From assembly GCF_033097505.1 (NCBI RefSeq), contig NZ_AP028654.1, positions 2,438,001 to 2,502,000 on the forward strand: a stretch of DNA of 64,000 bases. The letters are read 5' to 3'. The DNA comes from Helicovermis profundi. GTDB lineage: Bacteria > Bacillota > Clostridia > Peptostreptococcales > Acidaminobacteraceae. A model generated the notes under the pieces. That model was given only the letters and a program-made list of their open reading frames with translations, searched no databases and was not told where the DNA came from. The position numbers were made by a program, and so were the translations under genes. Below, piece after piece: positions 26,445-36,737 of the stretch; positions within the stretch are counted from its first letter, which is position 1, and the number at the start of each line of letters is the position of its first letter.

Positions 26445-26521
26445 TGGGGCGGCTGATGGGGTTCGAACCCACGCATGCAGGAGCCACAATCCTGTGTCTT
26501 AACCACTTGACTACAACCGCC
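26445..26521 (-). tRNA. tRNA-His (anticodon GTG)
   Basis: A 77-base tRNA with the extra 5' G (position -1) facing C73, the hallmark of tRNA-His. The anticodon GTG lies in CAGGA-TTGTGGC-TCCTG and CCA is encoded. Confidence 0.97.
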
Positions 26522-26615
26522 ATATAAATTAGCATTTTTTTCATAATAAAAATTTACCATTATCTAAAAAACACTTCAGGAACTTAACACTTTCGTCTCC
26601 ATCCAAAAATAAAAA

Positions 26616-26692
<77 letters not shown>

Positions 26693-26708
26693 ACATAATT
26701 ATATTTAA

Positions 26709-26785
<77 letters not shown>

Positions 26786-26800
26786 TTGCCAACAGAAGTA

Positions 26801-26829
26801 ATTATATATCATAATTTTGTTTACGTCAA
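26801..26829 (-). promoter_or_regulatory. sigma-A promoter of the tRNA cluster
   Basis: On the minus strand TTGACG (26829-26824) and TATAAT (26806-26801) are separated by exactly 17 bases, starting transcription a few bases before tRNA-Pro. Confidence 0.85.
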
Positions 26830-26847
26830 CACTTTTTTTTTATTATT

Positions 26848-27330
26848 TTATATTTCATATAAAAATGATTCAAAAGCGTTGCCATTAACCGTTATAACGG
26901 CATATGATTTTCCGAGTTTTCCTCTTGGAAAAGATAAACTTCCTGGATTTATTATTTCTAAATCCTTTTCTTTAATAATAAAAGGCGAATGAGTATGACC
27001 AAATAATACCACATCGGCATTTAATTCTTTCGCCTTATAGTAAATGTTATTAAGACTATATTTTACACCATATTTATGTCCATGTGTTAAAAAAAATTTT
27101 ATTCCTTCTATATTCAAAAGCAAATCCATATTACCACTACTCATGTAATCACAATTTCCTAAAACTGAATAAATTTTTTTATTTGTATACTTTTTTATAA
27201 TTTCACAATCGCTTTTTAAATCACCTAAATGAAAAATTAAATCTATATTCTTTTTTTCTATTTCACATACAAATTTCCTTATATTTTCATCTTTTCCATG
27301 ACTATCACTTAAAATCCCTATTTTTATCAT
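26848..27330 (-). CDS. YfcE/MJ0936-family metallophosphoesterase
   Basis: A 160-residue calcineurin-like phosphodiesterase. Metal-binding motifs occur in order: GILSDSHG (DxH), FHLGDL (GD), LGNCD (GNxD), THGHKYG and FGHTHSP (GHTH). The start at ATG 27330 follows AAGAGG. It is downstream of rdgB and rph, a conserved arrangement in Firmicutes; the natural substrate is not known for most homologs. Confidence 0.92.
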   Translation of the reverse strand: MIKIGILSDSHGKDENIRKFVCEIEKKNIDLIFHLGDLKSDCEIIKKYTNKKIYSVLGNCDYMSSGNMDLLLNIEGIKFFLTHGHKYGVKYSLNNIYYKAKELNADVVLFGHTHSPFIIKEKDLEIINPGSLSFPRGKLGKSYAVITVNGNAFESFLYEI

Positions 27331-27381
27331 ATTTTTGCCTCTTTTTAAACAAACTTTGTTCAATATCTAAAAAACGTTAAA

Positions 27382-27987
27382 TTATTTCTGATTTAAAAAT
27401 TTTCCTAATTCATTTTTTAATTTAATAAGCGCATTTGCTCTGTGGCTTATAACATTTTTTTCTTCAGAAGTTAATTCAGCAAACGTTTTATCAAGTTTTG
27501 GAATATAAAACAAAGGATCATAGCCAAATCCATTACTTCCTTTTTCATTAAAACCAATAAGTCCTTCAACCTCACCCCTAACAACTAATTTACGACCATC
27601 AGTCATAAGTAGCGTAATCACAGATACAAATCTAGCAGTTCTTTTTTCAATAGGCACATTTTCTAACTCTTTTAATAATTTTTTATTATTTGCATCGTAG
27701 TCTCTGTCTTTACCTGAATACCTTGCTGAATGAATACCAGGTGCACCTTCTAAATAATCAACCATAAGCCCTGAATCGTCAGAAAGAGTACTCACACCAA
27801 GCTTTTCCATAACAGTTTTAGCTTTTATTAATGAATTTTCTTCAAATGTATGACCATCTTCAACAATATCTTTTTCACCAAAACCCGCATCATACATAGA
27901 GATTAATTCTATATTAAATTCCTTAGTAATTTCAAATATTTCTTTAAGTTTATGTTCATTGCCAGAAGCAAGTATAATTTTTTTCAC
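27382..27987 (-). CDS. rdgB: non-canonical purine NTP pyrophosphatase, RdgB/HAM1 family
   Basis: A 201-residue enzyme that hydrolyses dITP, XTP and ITP to monophosphates and protects DNA and RNA from deaminated purines. It shows the opening ILASGNEHKLKEI, SLIKAKTV, TLSDDSGLMVD, PGIHSARYSG and GFGYDPLF. A GTG start at 27987 is chosen since AAAAGGTGG lies at proper distance. It lies between rph and the phosphoesterase gene. Confidence 0.95.
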   Translation of the reverse strand: MKKIILASGNEHKLKEIFEITKEFNIELISMYDAGFGEKDIVEDGHTFEENSLIKAKTVMEKLGVSTLSDDSGLMVDYLEGAPGIHSARYSGKDRDYDANNKKLLKELENVPIEKRTARFVSVITLLMTDGRKLVVRGEVEGLIGFNEKGSNGFGYDPLFYIPKLDKTFAELTSEEKNVISHRANALIKLKNELGKFLNQK

Positions 27988-28017
27988 AATAACCACCTTT
28001 TATTTTGTTATAGTTAT

Positions 28018-28734
28018 TTAATAACCAAGTGCTTTCTTTTGAAATTCAATTAATTCTAGTATTCCTTTTTCTCCAAATTCTAATAATTTATTAAGTTCAG
28101 CTTTCGAAAAAGGAGCTTCTTCTCCAGTTCCTTGAATTTCTATAAACTCTCCTTTAGATGTCATAATAAGATTCATATCAACCTTGGCACTTGAATCTTC
28201 TTCATAGCATAAATCAAGTAAAACTTCACCGTTAACGATACCAACACTCACCGCAGCTATATAATCATTCATTGGAATTTCTTTTATTAAAGCTTCATTT
28301 TTAAGTTTCATAAGTGCATCCATAAGAGCTACATACGCACCCGTAATTGATGCTGTTCTTGTTCCTCCATCTGCTTGAATTACATCACAATCAATCCAAA
28401 TCGTTCTTTCGCCAAGTTTTTCTAAGTCAACTATACTTCTAAGAGAACGTCCAATTAATCTTTGAATTTCCTGTGTTCTTCCATCAATTTTTCCTTTTGA
28501 GGAATTTCTTATTTTTCTTGTATGTGTAGATCTAGGTAGCATAGAATACTCTGCACTTACCCACCCTTTACCTTGACCTTTAAGAAAAGGTGGCACTTTT
28601 TCTTCAATCGTTGCAGTACAAATTACTTTAGTATTTCCTGTTTCTATTAAAACTGATCCTTCTGGATGAAGCAAATAGTTTCTTGTTATATTAAATTTCC
28701 TAAGCTCATCGTTTTGTCTTCCATCAATTCTCAT
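28018..28734 (-). CDS. rph: ribonuclease PH
   Basis: Phosphorolytic 3' exoribonuclease of 238 residues acting in tRNA 3' maturation. Signatures are [53 protein letters not shown] and [19 protein letters not shown] precedes the ATG. First gene of the rph-rdgB-yfcE group. Confidence 0.96.
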   Translation of the reverse strand: MRIDGRQNDELRKFNITRNYLLHPEGSVLIETGNTKVICTATIEEKVPPFLKGQGKGWVSAEYSMLPRSTHTRKIRNSSKGKIDGRTQEIQRLIGRSLRSIVDLEKLGERTIWIDCDVIQADGGTRTASITGAYVALMDALMKLKNEALIKEIPMNDYIAAVSVGIVNGEVLLDLCYEEDSSAKVDMNLIMTSKGEFIEIQGTGEEAPFSKAELNKLLEFGEKGILELIEFQKKALGY

Positions 28735-28887
28735 GTTTCACCTCTTATTAATATTTATAATCTATACATATTATATCACTCTATTATCAATAATTGCTAC
28801 TATGAATTACTTAATTCTATTCTTATTATTCAAATAAAGCAGCTGGTAATTTTCAGAATTTTTCGATTGTTTGTACGTAAAAAAAAT

Positions 28888-28917
28888 AATAAGTTGACTC
28901 CGAGGAATCAACTTATT
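28888..28917 (-). terminator. intrinsic terminator
   Basis: AATAAGTTGA (28888-28897) pairs with TCAACTTATT (28908-28917) and a run of T follows on the minus strand. It is downstream of the phosphatase of the Rsb-like operon; the rest of the 285-bp gap 28735-29019 shows nothing else. Confidence 0.7.
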
Positions 28918-29019
28918 ACTGAGAATGCTTGAAATTATTTGAATAAATTCAATCTAACATAGTTTATTATAAATCTTTTTTTCAATATGTCAAGATAAAA
29001 AATGAAATATAATATATTT

Positions 29020-30183
29020 TTATTTTAATCTAAGTAGCATCATCGCAACATCATCAGTATAATCACCATCTTCTGTCATATGAATTAACTTAAAATGATT
29101 AAATGCCTTTTCTAGAAATGTTTTTTGATCTTCTAGAGCTAATCTTTTATAAAGATTAGTAAACTCTTCAACAAGTGTCCAATTTTTAAAATCACTATCT
29201 TTACCCGAACTAAAAAGACCATCAGTATATACAAAAATTTCATCACCACGATTTAACTTCATCTCATAATTTTCATATCCAATTCCTTCTAATATACCAA
29301 GAAGCAATCCATTCTTATTGAGAGGTGTAACTTCTTCTTCTTCACTAATTACGATTGGATATGGCTGACCAGCATTAGAGTATGTAAATACATCATCATC
29401 TATTAGTCCTACAAAAGCGGAAAAAACAATATAGTTAAATTCACCTTCAAAGTCAAACATATCAAAAATACTATTATTCATATTTTCAAGTATTTCAGAT
29501 GGAGAAGTGTCTTTAAGATTAGCATTAGATCTAAACATAACTTTAACCATAGAAGACGCCATTCCAGCCGCAATACCATGGCCAGTAACATCAGCTATTA
29601 TGAACCAAATTTTCCCATCTTTCTCAAAGCAATCAAAACAATCTCCTCCAATACCCATAGACGGTTGAAACTTAATATACAAATCTAAGTTTCTAAAATT
29701 TTTATTTTTTGGAAGCATTATATTTTGAAATGCATTTGCATTTTTAAGCTCACCATTAAGGGTTTTATTAAGATTTTCAATTGTTTTTTTATGCTCATAA
29801 AGCAGTAAAGCGTTTTTAGCTTTCAAGGGAAGCATAACTTGCATATCATATTTTGAAAGTGGTTTTGTAAAATAATCGATAGCACCATCTTCAAGTGTTT
29901 TTTCAATGCTCGCAACATCACTAATAGCTGAATTCACTATAATAGGTATATCCGTTGTTTTTTCATTCAATTTAAGTTTTTTAAGAGTTTCATATCCATC
30001 TTGAACCGGCATAATCAAATCTAATATAACTAAATCAATATCAAAATCATCACAAAGCTTAACAACTTCAATACCATTTTCTGCTTCAAAAAAAACTAAA
30101 TCTTTAAGTTTTTTATCAAGGATTTCAATTAGTAAAACTCTATTCATTCTTACGTCATCAGCAATTATAATGTTGTAGCCCAT
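29020..30183 (-). CDS. response regulator with PP2C-type (SpoIIE) phosphatase domain
   Basis: A 387-residue protein. The N-terminal CheY-like receiver (residues about 1-120) has the acidic pair in IIADDVR, the phospho-acceptor Asp in LVILDLIMPVQDG and a late Lys in TKPLSKYD. After a coiled linker comes a PP2C/SpoIIE phosphatase domain with GIGGDCFDCF, IADVTGHGIAAGMASSM and a metal-binding ending DYTDDVAMMLL. It would dephosphorylate the STAS protein encoded upstream. AGGGGTG precedes the ATG. Third gene of a partner-switching operon. Confidence 0.93.
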   Translation of the reverse strand: MGYNIIIADDVRMNRVLLIEILDKKLKDLVFFEAENGIEVVKLCDDFDIDLVILDLIMPVQDGYETLKKLKLNEKTTDIPIIVNSAISDVASIEKTLEDGAIDYFTKPLSKYDMQVMLPLKAKNALLLYEHKKTIENLNKTLNGELKNANAFQNIMLPKNKNFRNLDLYIKFQPSMGIGGDCFDCFEKDGKIWFIIADVTGHGIAAGMASSMVKVMFRSNANLKDTSPSEILENMNNSIFDMFDFEGEFNYIVFSAFVGLIDDDVFTYSNAGQPYPIVISEEEEVTPLNKNGLLLGILEGIGYENYEMKLNRGDEIFVYTDGLFSSGKDSDFKNWTLVEEFTNLYKRLALEDQKTFLEKAFNHFKLIHMTEDGDYTDDVAMMLLRLK

Positions 30184-30208
30184 ACAAACACCCCTATATT
30201 AAAAGCTT

Positions 30209-30526
30209 CTATTCATCAATATCAAAAAATTCATCTAATTTCATTAATTTAAACAATTGTTTTATATCATCACTACATCCTTCAATTCTAAAACTTTTAC
30301 CTTCTTTAACAACACTCTTATATAGTCCAACCACAAAAGTAACTCCCATAGAATCAATGTTATCAATTTCAGATAAATTAAGTATAACTTCATCCAAGTC
30401 TTCAGATTCATCTTCATTATCTTCAAGAAAATCTACAATTTTTGATTTAAATTCACTTATATTTGGAGCAACTAAATCCTTTTGCATTTTAATATAAATA
30501 GCATCATTTTCAATTGTTTTAATCAT
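30209..30526 (-). CDS. STAS domain anti-anti-sigma factor
   Basis: A 105-residue SpoIIAA/RsbV-like protein. The phosphorylatable Ser is in LSEIDNIDSMGVTFVVG. It would bind and sequester the anti-sigma kinase when unphosphorylated. The ATG follows AGGGGTG and overlaps the end of the kinase gene by eight bases. Confidence 0.92.
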   Translation of the reverse strand: MIKTIENDAIYIKMQKDLVAPNISEFKSKIVDFLEDNEDESEDLDEVILNLSEIDNIDSMGVTFVVGLYKSVVKEGKSFRIEGCSDDIKQLFKLMKLDEFFDIDE

Positions 30527-30944
30527 TACTTACACCCCTATCTTTATTATTATTTAGTTCATAAATTGCATGAATTTTATTACCATCAACATTAACCACA
30601 AAGCCATACTTTAAAATAAGCTCCATACCTCTATTTCTTTCTCGTAAAATATCTTCAAAATCAAACTCTCTTTTTAAAGTTATCACACCTTTTCCTTCAT
30701 CTTCAACTTTAAAAGATAAATATGGATAGTCATAATCGATTTCGCAAAATACATATTTCGATTCATCATTTTTGTTGCCATGCTCCACCGCATTGTTAAG
30801 CAATTCTCTTAGCATAAAACCAATCATAAAAAGAGTATTTTCACTATTTAATTCTTGAATACTTTTTAACGATTCAATTATTTCATTAACTATTATATCT
30901 ACTCTTTTAAAAGTGGATAAAAAATCTGTTTTATAAATAATCAT
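30519..30944 (-). CDS. anti-sigma factor serine kinase (HATPase, RsbW/SpoIIAB-like)
   Basis: A 141-residue GHKL-type ATPase with N-box FMLRELLNNAVEHGNK, G1 VEDEGKGV and G2-like ERNRGMELILKYG. It should phosphorylate the STAS protein and bind a sigma factor or another target. AAGGAG precedes the ATG. First gene of the three-gene module; no sigma factor gene is adjacent. Confidence 0.9.
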   Translation of the reverse strand: MIIYKTDFLSTFKRVDIIVNEIIESLKSIQELNSENTLFMIGFMLRELLNNAVEHGNKNDESKYVFCEIDYDYPYLSFKVEDEGKGVITLKREFDFEDILRERNRGMELILKYGFVVNVDGNKIHAIYELNNNKDRGVSND

Positions 30945-30963
30945 CTTATGCTCCTTACTCCTG

Positions 30964-30994
30964 TATTAATAGAAAAACTATTTTTCTATTAATA
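30964..30994. repeat. 14-bp perfect inverted repeat
   Basis: TATTAATAGAAAAA (30964-30977) and TTTTTCTATTAATA (30981-30994) flank a CTA loop, between the amidase gene end and the Rsb-like operon start. No clear T-run follows on either strand, so it may be a weak terminator for the amidase gene or an operator for the downstream operon. Confidence 0.6.
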
Positions 30995-31045
30995 CCCTTA
31001 TTAAATATACATATTCACAAAATATTTATAAAATTTTATTATCTA

Positions 31046-33142
31046 CTATTTAAAACTCAAAAAATCTAATATACCTTTTGCTATTGCTTTAGCTGCTTTT
31101 GTTTGGTAATCAACATTCATAAGCTTATCTTGCTCTGTAGGATTAGAAATGAAACCGAGTTCTGTAAGAATAGATGGCATTTCAGTGTGCCTAAGAACGT
31201 AAAGTCTTGGTCTTGAAACAATTCCTCTATCAAATGCTCCTAGAGAATTAATTAATTCATTTTTGGTAAATTCTGCGAATTCTTTATTCTTTAGCTTATC
31301 ATTTGGATTATAAAGAACTTCAAGTCCATAAGGATTTGCATTTACATATGAATTCATATGAATACTTACAAATAAATCTGCACCCAGTGAATTTGCAATA
31401 TTCGTCCTTTCTTGTAGACTTACTCTCTTATCATTATCCCTTGTTATATAAACTTTAAATCCTAGTGATTCTAATTCTTTTTTTACTTTTTTACCAACTA
31501 TTAGAGCTAATGTTTTTTCATAAGTTTTTGAACCAACTGCTCCTGCATCACTTCCACCATGTCCTGGATCAATAACCACTAGAGTATTTTTATATTTTGA
31601 ATTTGATAATTCTTTATTAAAAAATGATAAGGAAATATTATCTATATTATTTTTTTCAGAATTATTCTTATAGCTTGTTCCTTTAGAAAGTTTTAAACTA
31701 ATTAAATAATTATTCATATCCATATCATCTATTTTTATTAAATCAACAATACTATCATCTATATCAACATTCATTTTATCAAGATTAATACTACTTTTAG
31801 GCACTTCAAGAGTTAATAATTTACTATTACTGTCATAGTTCGTTTTATAACTTCCTTTTTTATCAAAATTAATATCTAAAGTTCCGCTATCTAGTCCATT
31901 TTTAACATAATTGAAACCATTTAAAGGAGCACCTGAAACATATATATAAACTTTGTCACCAATATCTTCAACATATACGTCATCGCTTGTTTTTCCCTCA
32001 CTTAAATTTACAACTACTCTTGAAACTAGATCATCTTTTTCATATTCATTTGATGGATCAAATTGTGAAAACGATACTTTTTCTATTCCATCTTTTTTAA
32101 AATCTATACTTCCAAATTTGCCAGAGTTGAACTTTAATTTTGAATTAACAATATCTACTATAACTGCATTTTTTAAATATTTTACATTTAAATCTGGAGG
32201 CGCTTGATTAGTATCTATAACAATAGCATCAGCATTATATAATTTTTCATATCTAATATCTTCAACACTATTAATAAACTCTACTACTAATTCACCTGAT
32301 TTATCATCATAAAATACATCAAATCCTTTTTTTATATCCAAGTTCACTTCAAGTCTAATATTACCCGTATCTTTGATTTTATACATATTTGCACTATCAA
32401 TTCCATATAATTCTATAGGTATTTTATAATAACCGTTTTTATCAAAGTTTATTTTGTCCATTTTAAAATCAACATTTTGAATATCTACAACATATTTGTT
32501 CTTTTTATTTAATTTTGTTCCATCTATGTAATAAGACGTAGTTTTAACTTTTCCAGATGTTTTAATTCTTATTTCTTTAAAATGCCTTTCTCTGTCATAT
32601 ACAATTGATTTAATGTACTGTTTAGGTTCATTTATTTCTACTGTTCTAGTATCGTTAATCCATTTAATTTCTTTTCCAAGTTGTTCAGTTACAAATCGTA
32701 CAGGTACCATGGTTCTATACGTCCCGTTATATGCCATTAGTTTTGCAGGAATATCATTAGGAAGCTTTATTTTTTCCCCGTTGATGGTGGCATCACTAGA
32801 ATTAATTTTCAATACTATCGTTTTGCTTTCAGTTGTTATTGTAACCTCTTTTGTTTTTCCGTCCCACAATATATCGTAACCCAAATTATCAGTAATAATG
32901 CTTATTGGAACAAGTGTCCTTGTATAACCCCCAAGCGAATATAAAATACCAGGAACATCTGTAACTAAATCCTCACCACTAAGCATTAAATTCACAACTG
33001 GATACGATTGTGTTTTATTTGTTTTACTATCTAAAAGATTAATATTTTCAGAAATATCTGTCGAACTTTCCCCATAAGTAAATAAAGGAATACTCAAATT
33101 AAATATTAATGAAATTATTACTACAAATACTATTTTACGCAT
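31046..33142 (-). CDS. secreted N-acetylmuramoyl-L-alanine amidase with copper-amine-oxidase-N and AMIN domains
   Basis: A 698-residue exported cell-wall hydrolase. A signal peptide (KIVFVVIISLIFNLSIPLF) is followed by a copper-amine-oxidase-N-like stalk domain with two subrepeats, AMIN-like beta domains in the middle, and a C-terminal zinc Amidase_3 domain. The latter carries VVIDPGHGGSDAGAVG (His), a Glu in KTYEKTLAL, FVSIHMNSY (His) and the catalytic Glu in ILTELGFISN. It would cut the amide between muramic acid and the stem peptide. Start ATG 33142 follows GGAGG. It overlaps no other coding region if this start is used; the longer frame runs into the lipoprotein gene. Confidence 0.93.
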   Translation of the reverse strand: MRKIVFVVIISLIFNLSIPLFTYGESSTDISENINLLDSKTNKTQSYPVVNLMLSGEDLVTDVPGILYSLGGYTRTLVPISIITDNLGYDILWDGKTKEVTITTESKTIVLKINSSDATINGEKIKLPNDIPAKLMAYNGTYRTMVPVRFVTEQLGKEIKWINDTRTVEINEPKQYIKSIVYDRERHFKEIRIKTSGKVKTTSYYIDGTKLNKKNKYVVDIQNVDFKMDKINFDKNGYYKIPIELYGIDSANMYKIKDTGNIRLEVNLDIKKGFDVFYDDKSGELVVEFINSVEDIRYEKLYNADAIVIDTNQAPPDLNVKYLKNAVIVDIVNSKLKFNSGKFGSIDFKKDGIEKVSFSQFDPSNEYEKDDLVSRVVVNLSEGKTSDDVYVEDIGDKVYIYVSGAPLNGFNYVKNGLDSGTLDINFDKKGSYKTNYDSNSKLLTLEVPKSSINLDKMNVDIDDSIVDLIKIDDMDMNNYLISLKLSKGTSYKNNSEKNNIDNISLSFFNKELSNSKYKNTLVVIDPGHGGSDAGAVGSKTYEKTLALIVGKKVKKELESLGFKVYITRDNDKRVSLQERTNIANSLGADLFVSIHMNSYVNANPYGLEVLYNPNDKLKNKEFAEFTKNELINSLGAFDRGIVSRPRLYVLRHTEMPSILTELGFISNPTEQDKLMNVDYQTKAAKAIAKGILDFLSFK

Positions 33143-33158
33143 AAATCCTCCATTATTT

Positions 33159-34706
33159 TTAGCGATTATTAATTCTAGTAAAATCAATAAAATTGTTATT
33201 ACAGCTATTATTTAAATTAATTCTATCATCCTTTATAATCGAAAACCCTGTATAAAACAAAGGTATATGATAAGAACTTGTGTACAATTCGATGTATGCA
33301 TTTGTTAAAATCTTTGAATTTCTATCCAACATATATTCGTCCAAATATTTTACATAACTTCTGCTTCCCCAATTTGTATACTCCTCATAAGAATTTGGAT
33401 AAAGTGAAATTAAATAACTATCTTTTGAATTTCCTACACCATTAACTTCACCTAAAAGTATATCAAAATCTTTATTATTAATTGCACGTTTCAAATTAAT
33501 TTTACTATAACCAATACTTACGATTTTAGCATCAAAATTAGTTTCAAAAATTAATTTAATAATATTTGCTATTTTTTCATTTGTTTCATTATTATAATAA
33601 ATAAATTTAATGTTTTTGCCTTTCAAATTTTTAGTAGTTAAATTCATAATATAATTTTCAATATAGCCCAGTTTCGCATAATTTAGTGAACCATCAACAA
33701 AGTCATTTGTTATTAAACCCATATTTTCATTAGAATAATCTAAAATAGCCATTCTATCAAGAACTTTATTTATTTTAAATCTCTCGTATTTATTTTTTAG
33801 AACATCGGATTTTGAATTAATAAATAAAGTTTTTATTTGGTTAAAAGGCAAATATCTATAATTAGTATTTTTTAATAATTCATTTTTATTGTCTAACAAA
33901 TTATATGTGCTGCTAATTACAACTTCTTCTTCTCTATTTATTTTTTCTTTTTTATCTAAATTGAGAATATTTATTTTGTCGTAATTAATATCAATATCTT
34001 TTTTATAATATTCATTTTGTATAAGAGTTACTTTATTTTCATTTCTTTTTATAGAAAGTTTATATGGACCACTAGAAATGACATCTAAATCGTTAGAAAA
34101 ATCACCTTTATATTCAAAATCATTTTTATATGGAAAAAAAATAGAGCTTGAAAAAAATTTAAGTAAATCTTCATTTTTTCTATTTAATCTAACAAATAAA
34201 GTCCTATTAGATAAAACTTTATATTCACTTATACCAAGTATTTTAAATATTGAAGTTTTATTACTTTTCGAAGTTAATTTTTCTAACTTATCCCATGAAG
34301 ACACAAAATCATAGGCACTTATTTTTTCCCCATTCGACCAATATGCATCTCTTAATACAAAAGTATATTCTAATTTAGAATTACTAATAATTATTTTTTC
34401 AGCAAGTGAAGGTATAACCTTAACCCCAACTTGCTTTGTTAATCCAACAAAAATATTATTAACTATTGTTTTTTCTTCATATGTTTTGGCTAGAATTGGC
34501 GAAACGCTTTCAATATTTTTTAAATTAACAACCCAATCCAAAGTTTTAATATTATTTTTTTTGCTTTGTAAACTCGATTCCTCGTTAATTCTTGTATATC
34601 CTTTTTCAGAACCTAAAAAAACTTTTTTCCCACTAGAACTACATCCAACCAATATAATTGTAATAATAAGAATGTTAAAAATAAGAATCATTATTTTTTT
34701 ATTCAA
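33159..34706 (-). CDS. solute-binding lipoprotein, family 5 (peptide/nickel type)
   Basis: A 515-residue extracellular binding protein. The lipobox is LVGC after a hydrophobic N-terminus. The SBP family 5 pattern includes LAEKIIISNSKLEYTFVLRD and YWSNGEKISAYDFVSSWDKL, typical of OppA-like proteins. TTG start with GGAGG upstream. No permease or ATPase genes are adjacent, so it is an orphan receptor between ligA and the amidase; it may serve an Opp system elsewhere or cell-wall peptide recycling. Confidence 0.88.
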   Translation of the reverse strand: MNKKIMILIFNILIITIILVGCSSSGKKVFLGSEKGYTRINEESSLQSKKNNIKTLDWVVNLKNIESVSPILAKTYEEKTIVNNIFVGLTKQVGVKVIPSLAEKIIISNSKLEYTFVLRDAYWSNGEKISAYDFVSSWDKLEKLTSKSNKTSIFKILGISEYKVLSNRTLFVRLNRKNEDLLKFFSSSIFFPYKNDFEYKGDFSNDLDVISSGPYKLSIKRNENKVTLIQNEYYKKDIDINYDKINILNLDKKEKINREEEVVISSTYNLLDNKNELLKNTNYRYLPFNQIKTLFINSKSDVLKNKYERFKINKVLDRMAILDYSNENMGLITNDFVDGSLNYAKLGYIENYIMNLTTKNLKGKNIKFIYYNNETNEKIANIIKLIFETNFDAKIVSIGYSKINLKRAINNKDFDILLGEVNGVGNSKDSYLISLYPNSYEEYTNWGSRSYVKYLDEYMLDRNSKILTNAYIELYTSSYHIPLFYTGFSIIKDDRINLNNSCNNNFIDFTRINNR

Positions 34707-34721
34707 AACGTTCCTCCAATT

Positions 34722-36722
<2,001 letters not shown>

Positions 36723-36737
36723 TCAAACTTTTTCTTT

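Noticed and set aside
26095-26544. Open frames of 63-82 codons across the tRNA cluster
   Set aside because: They are translations of tRNA genes and spacers; the tRNA structures explain the sequence.
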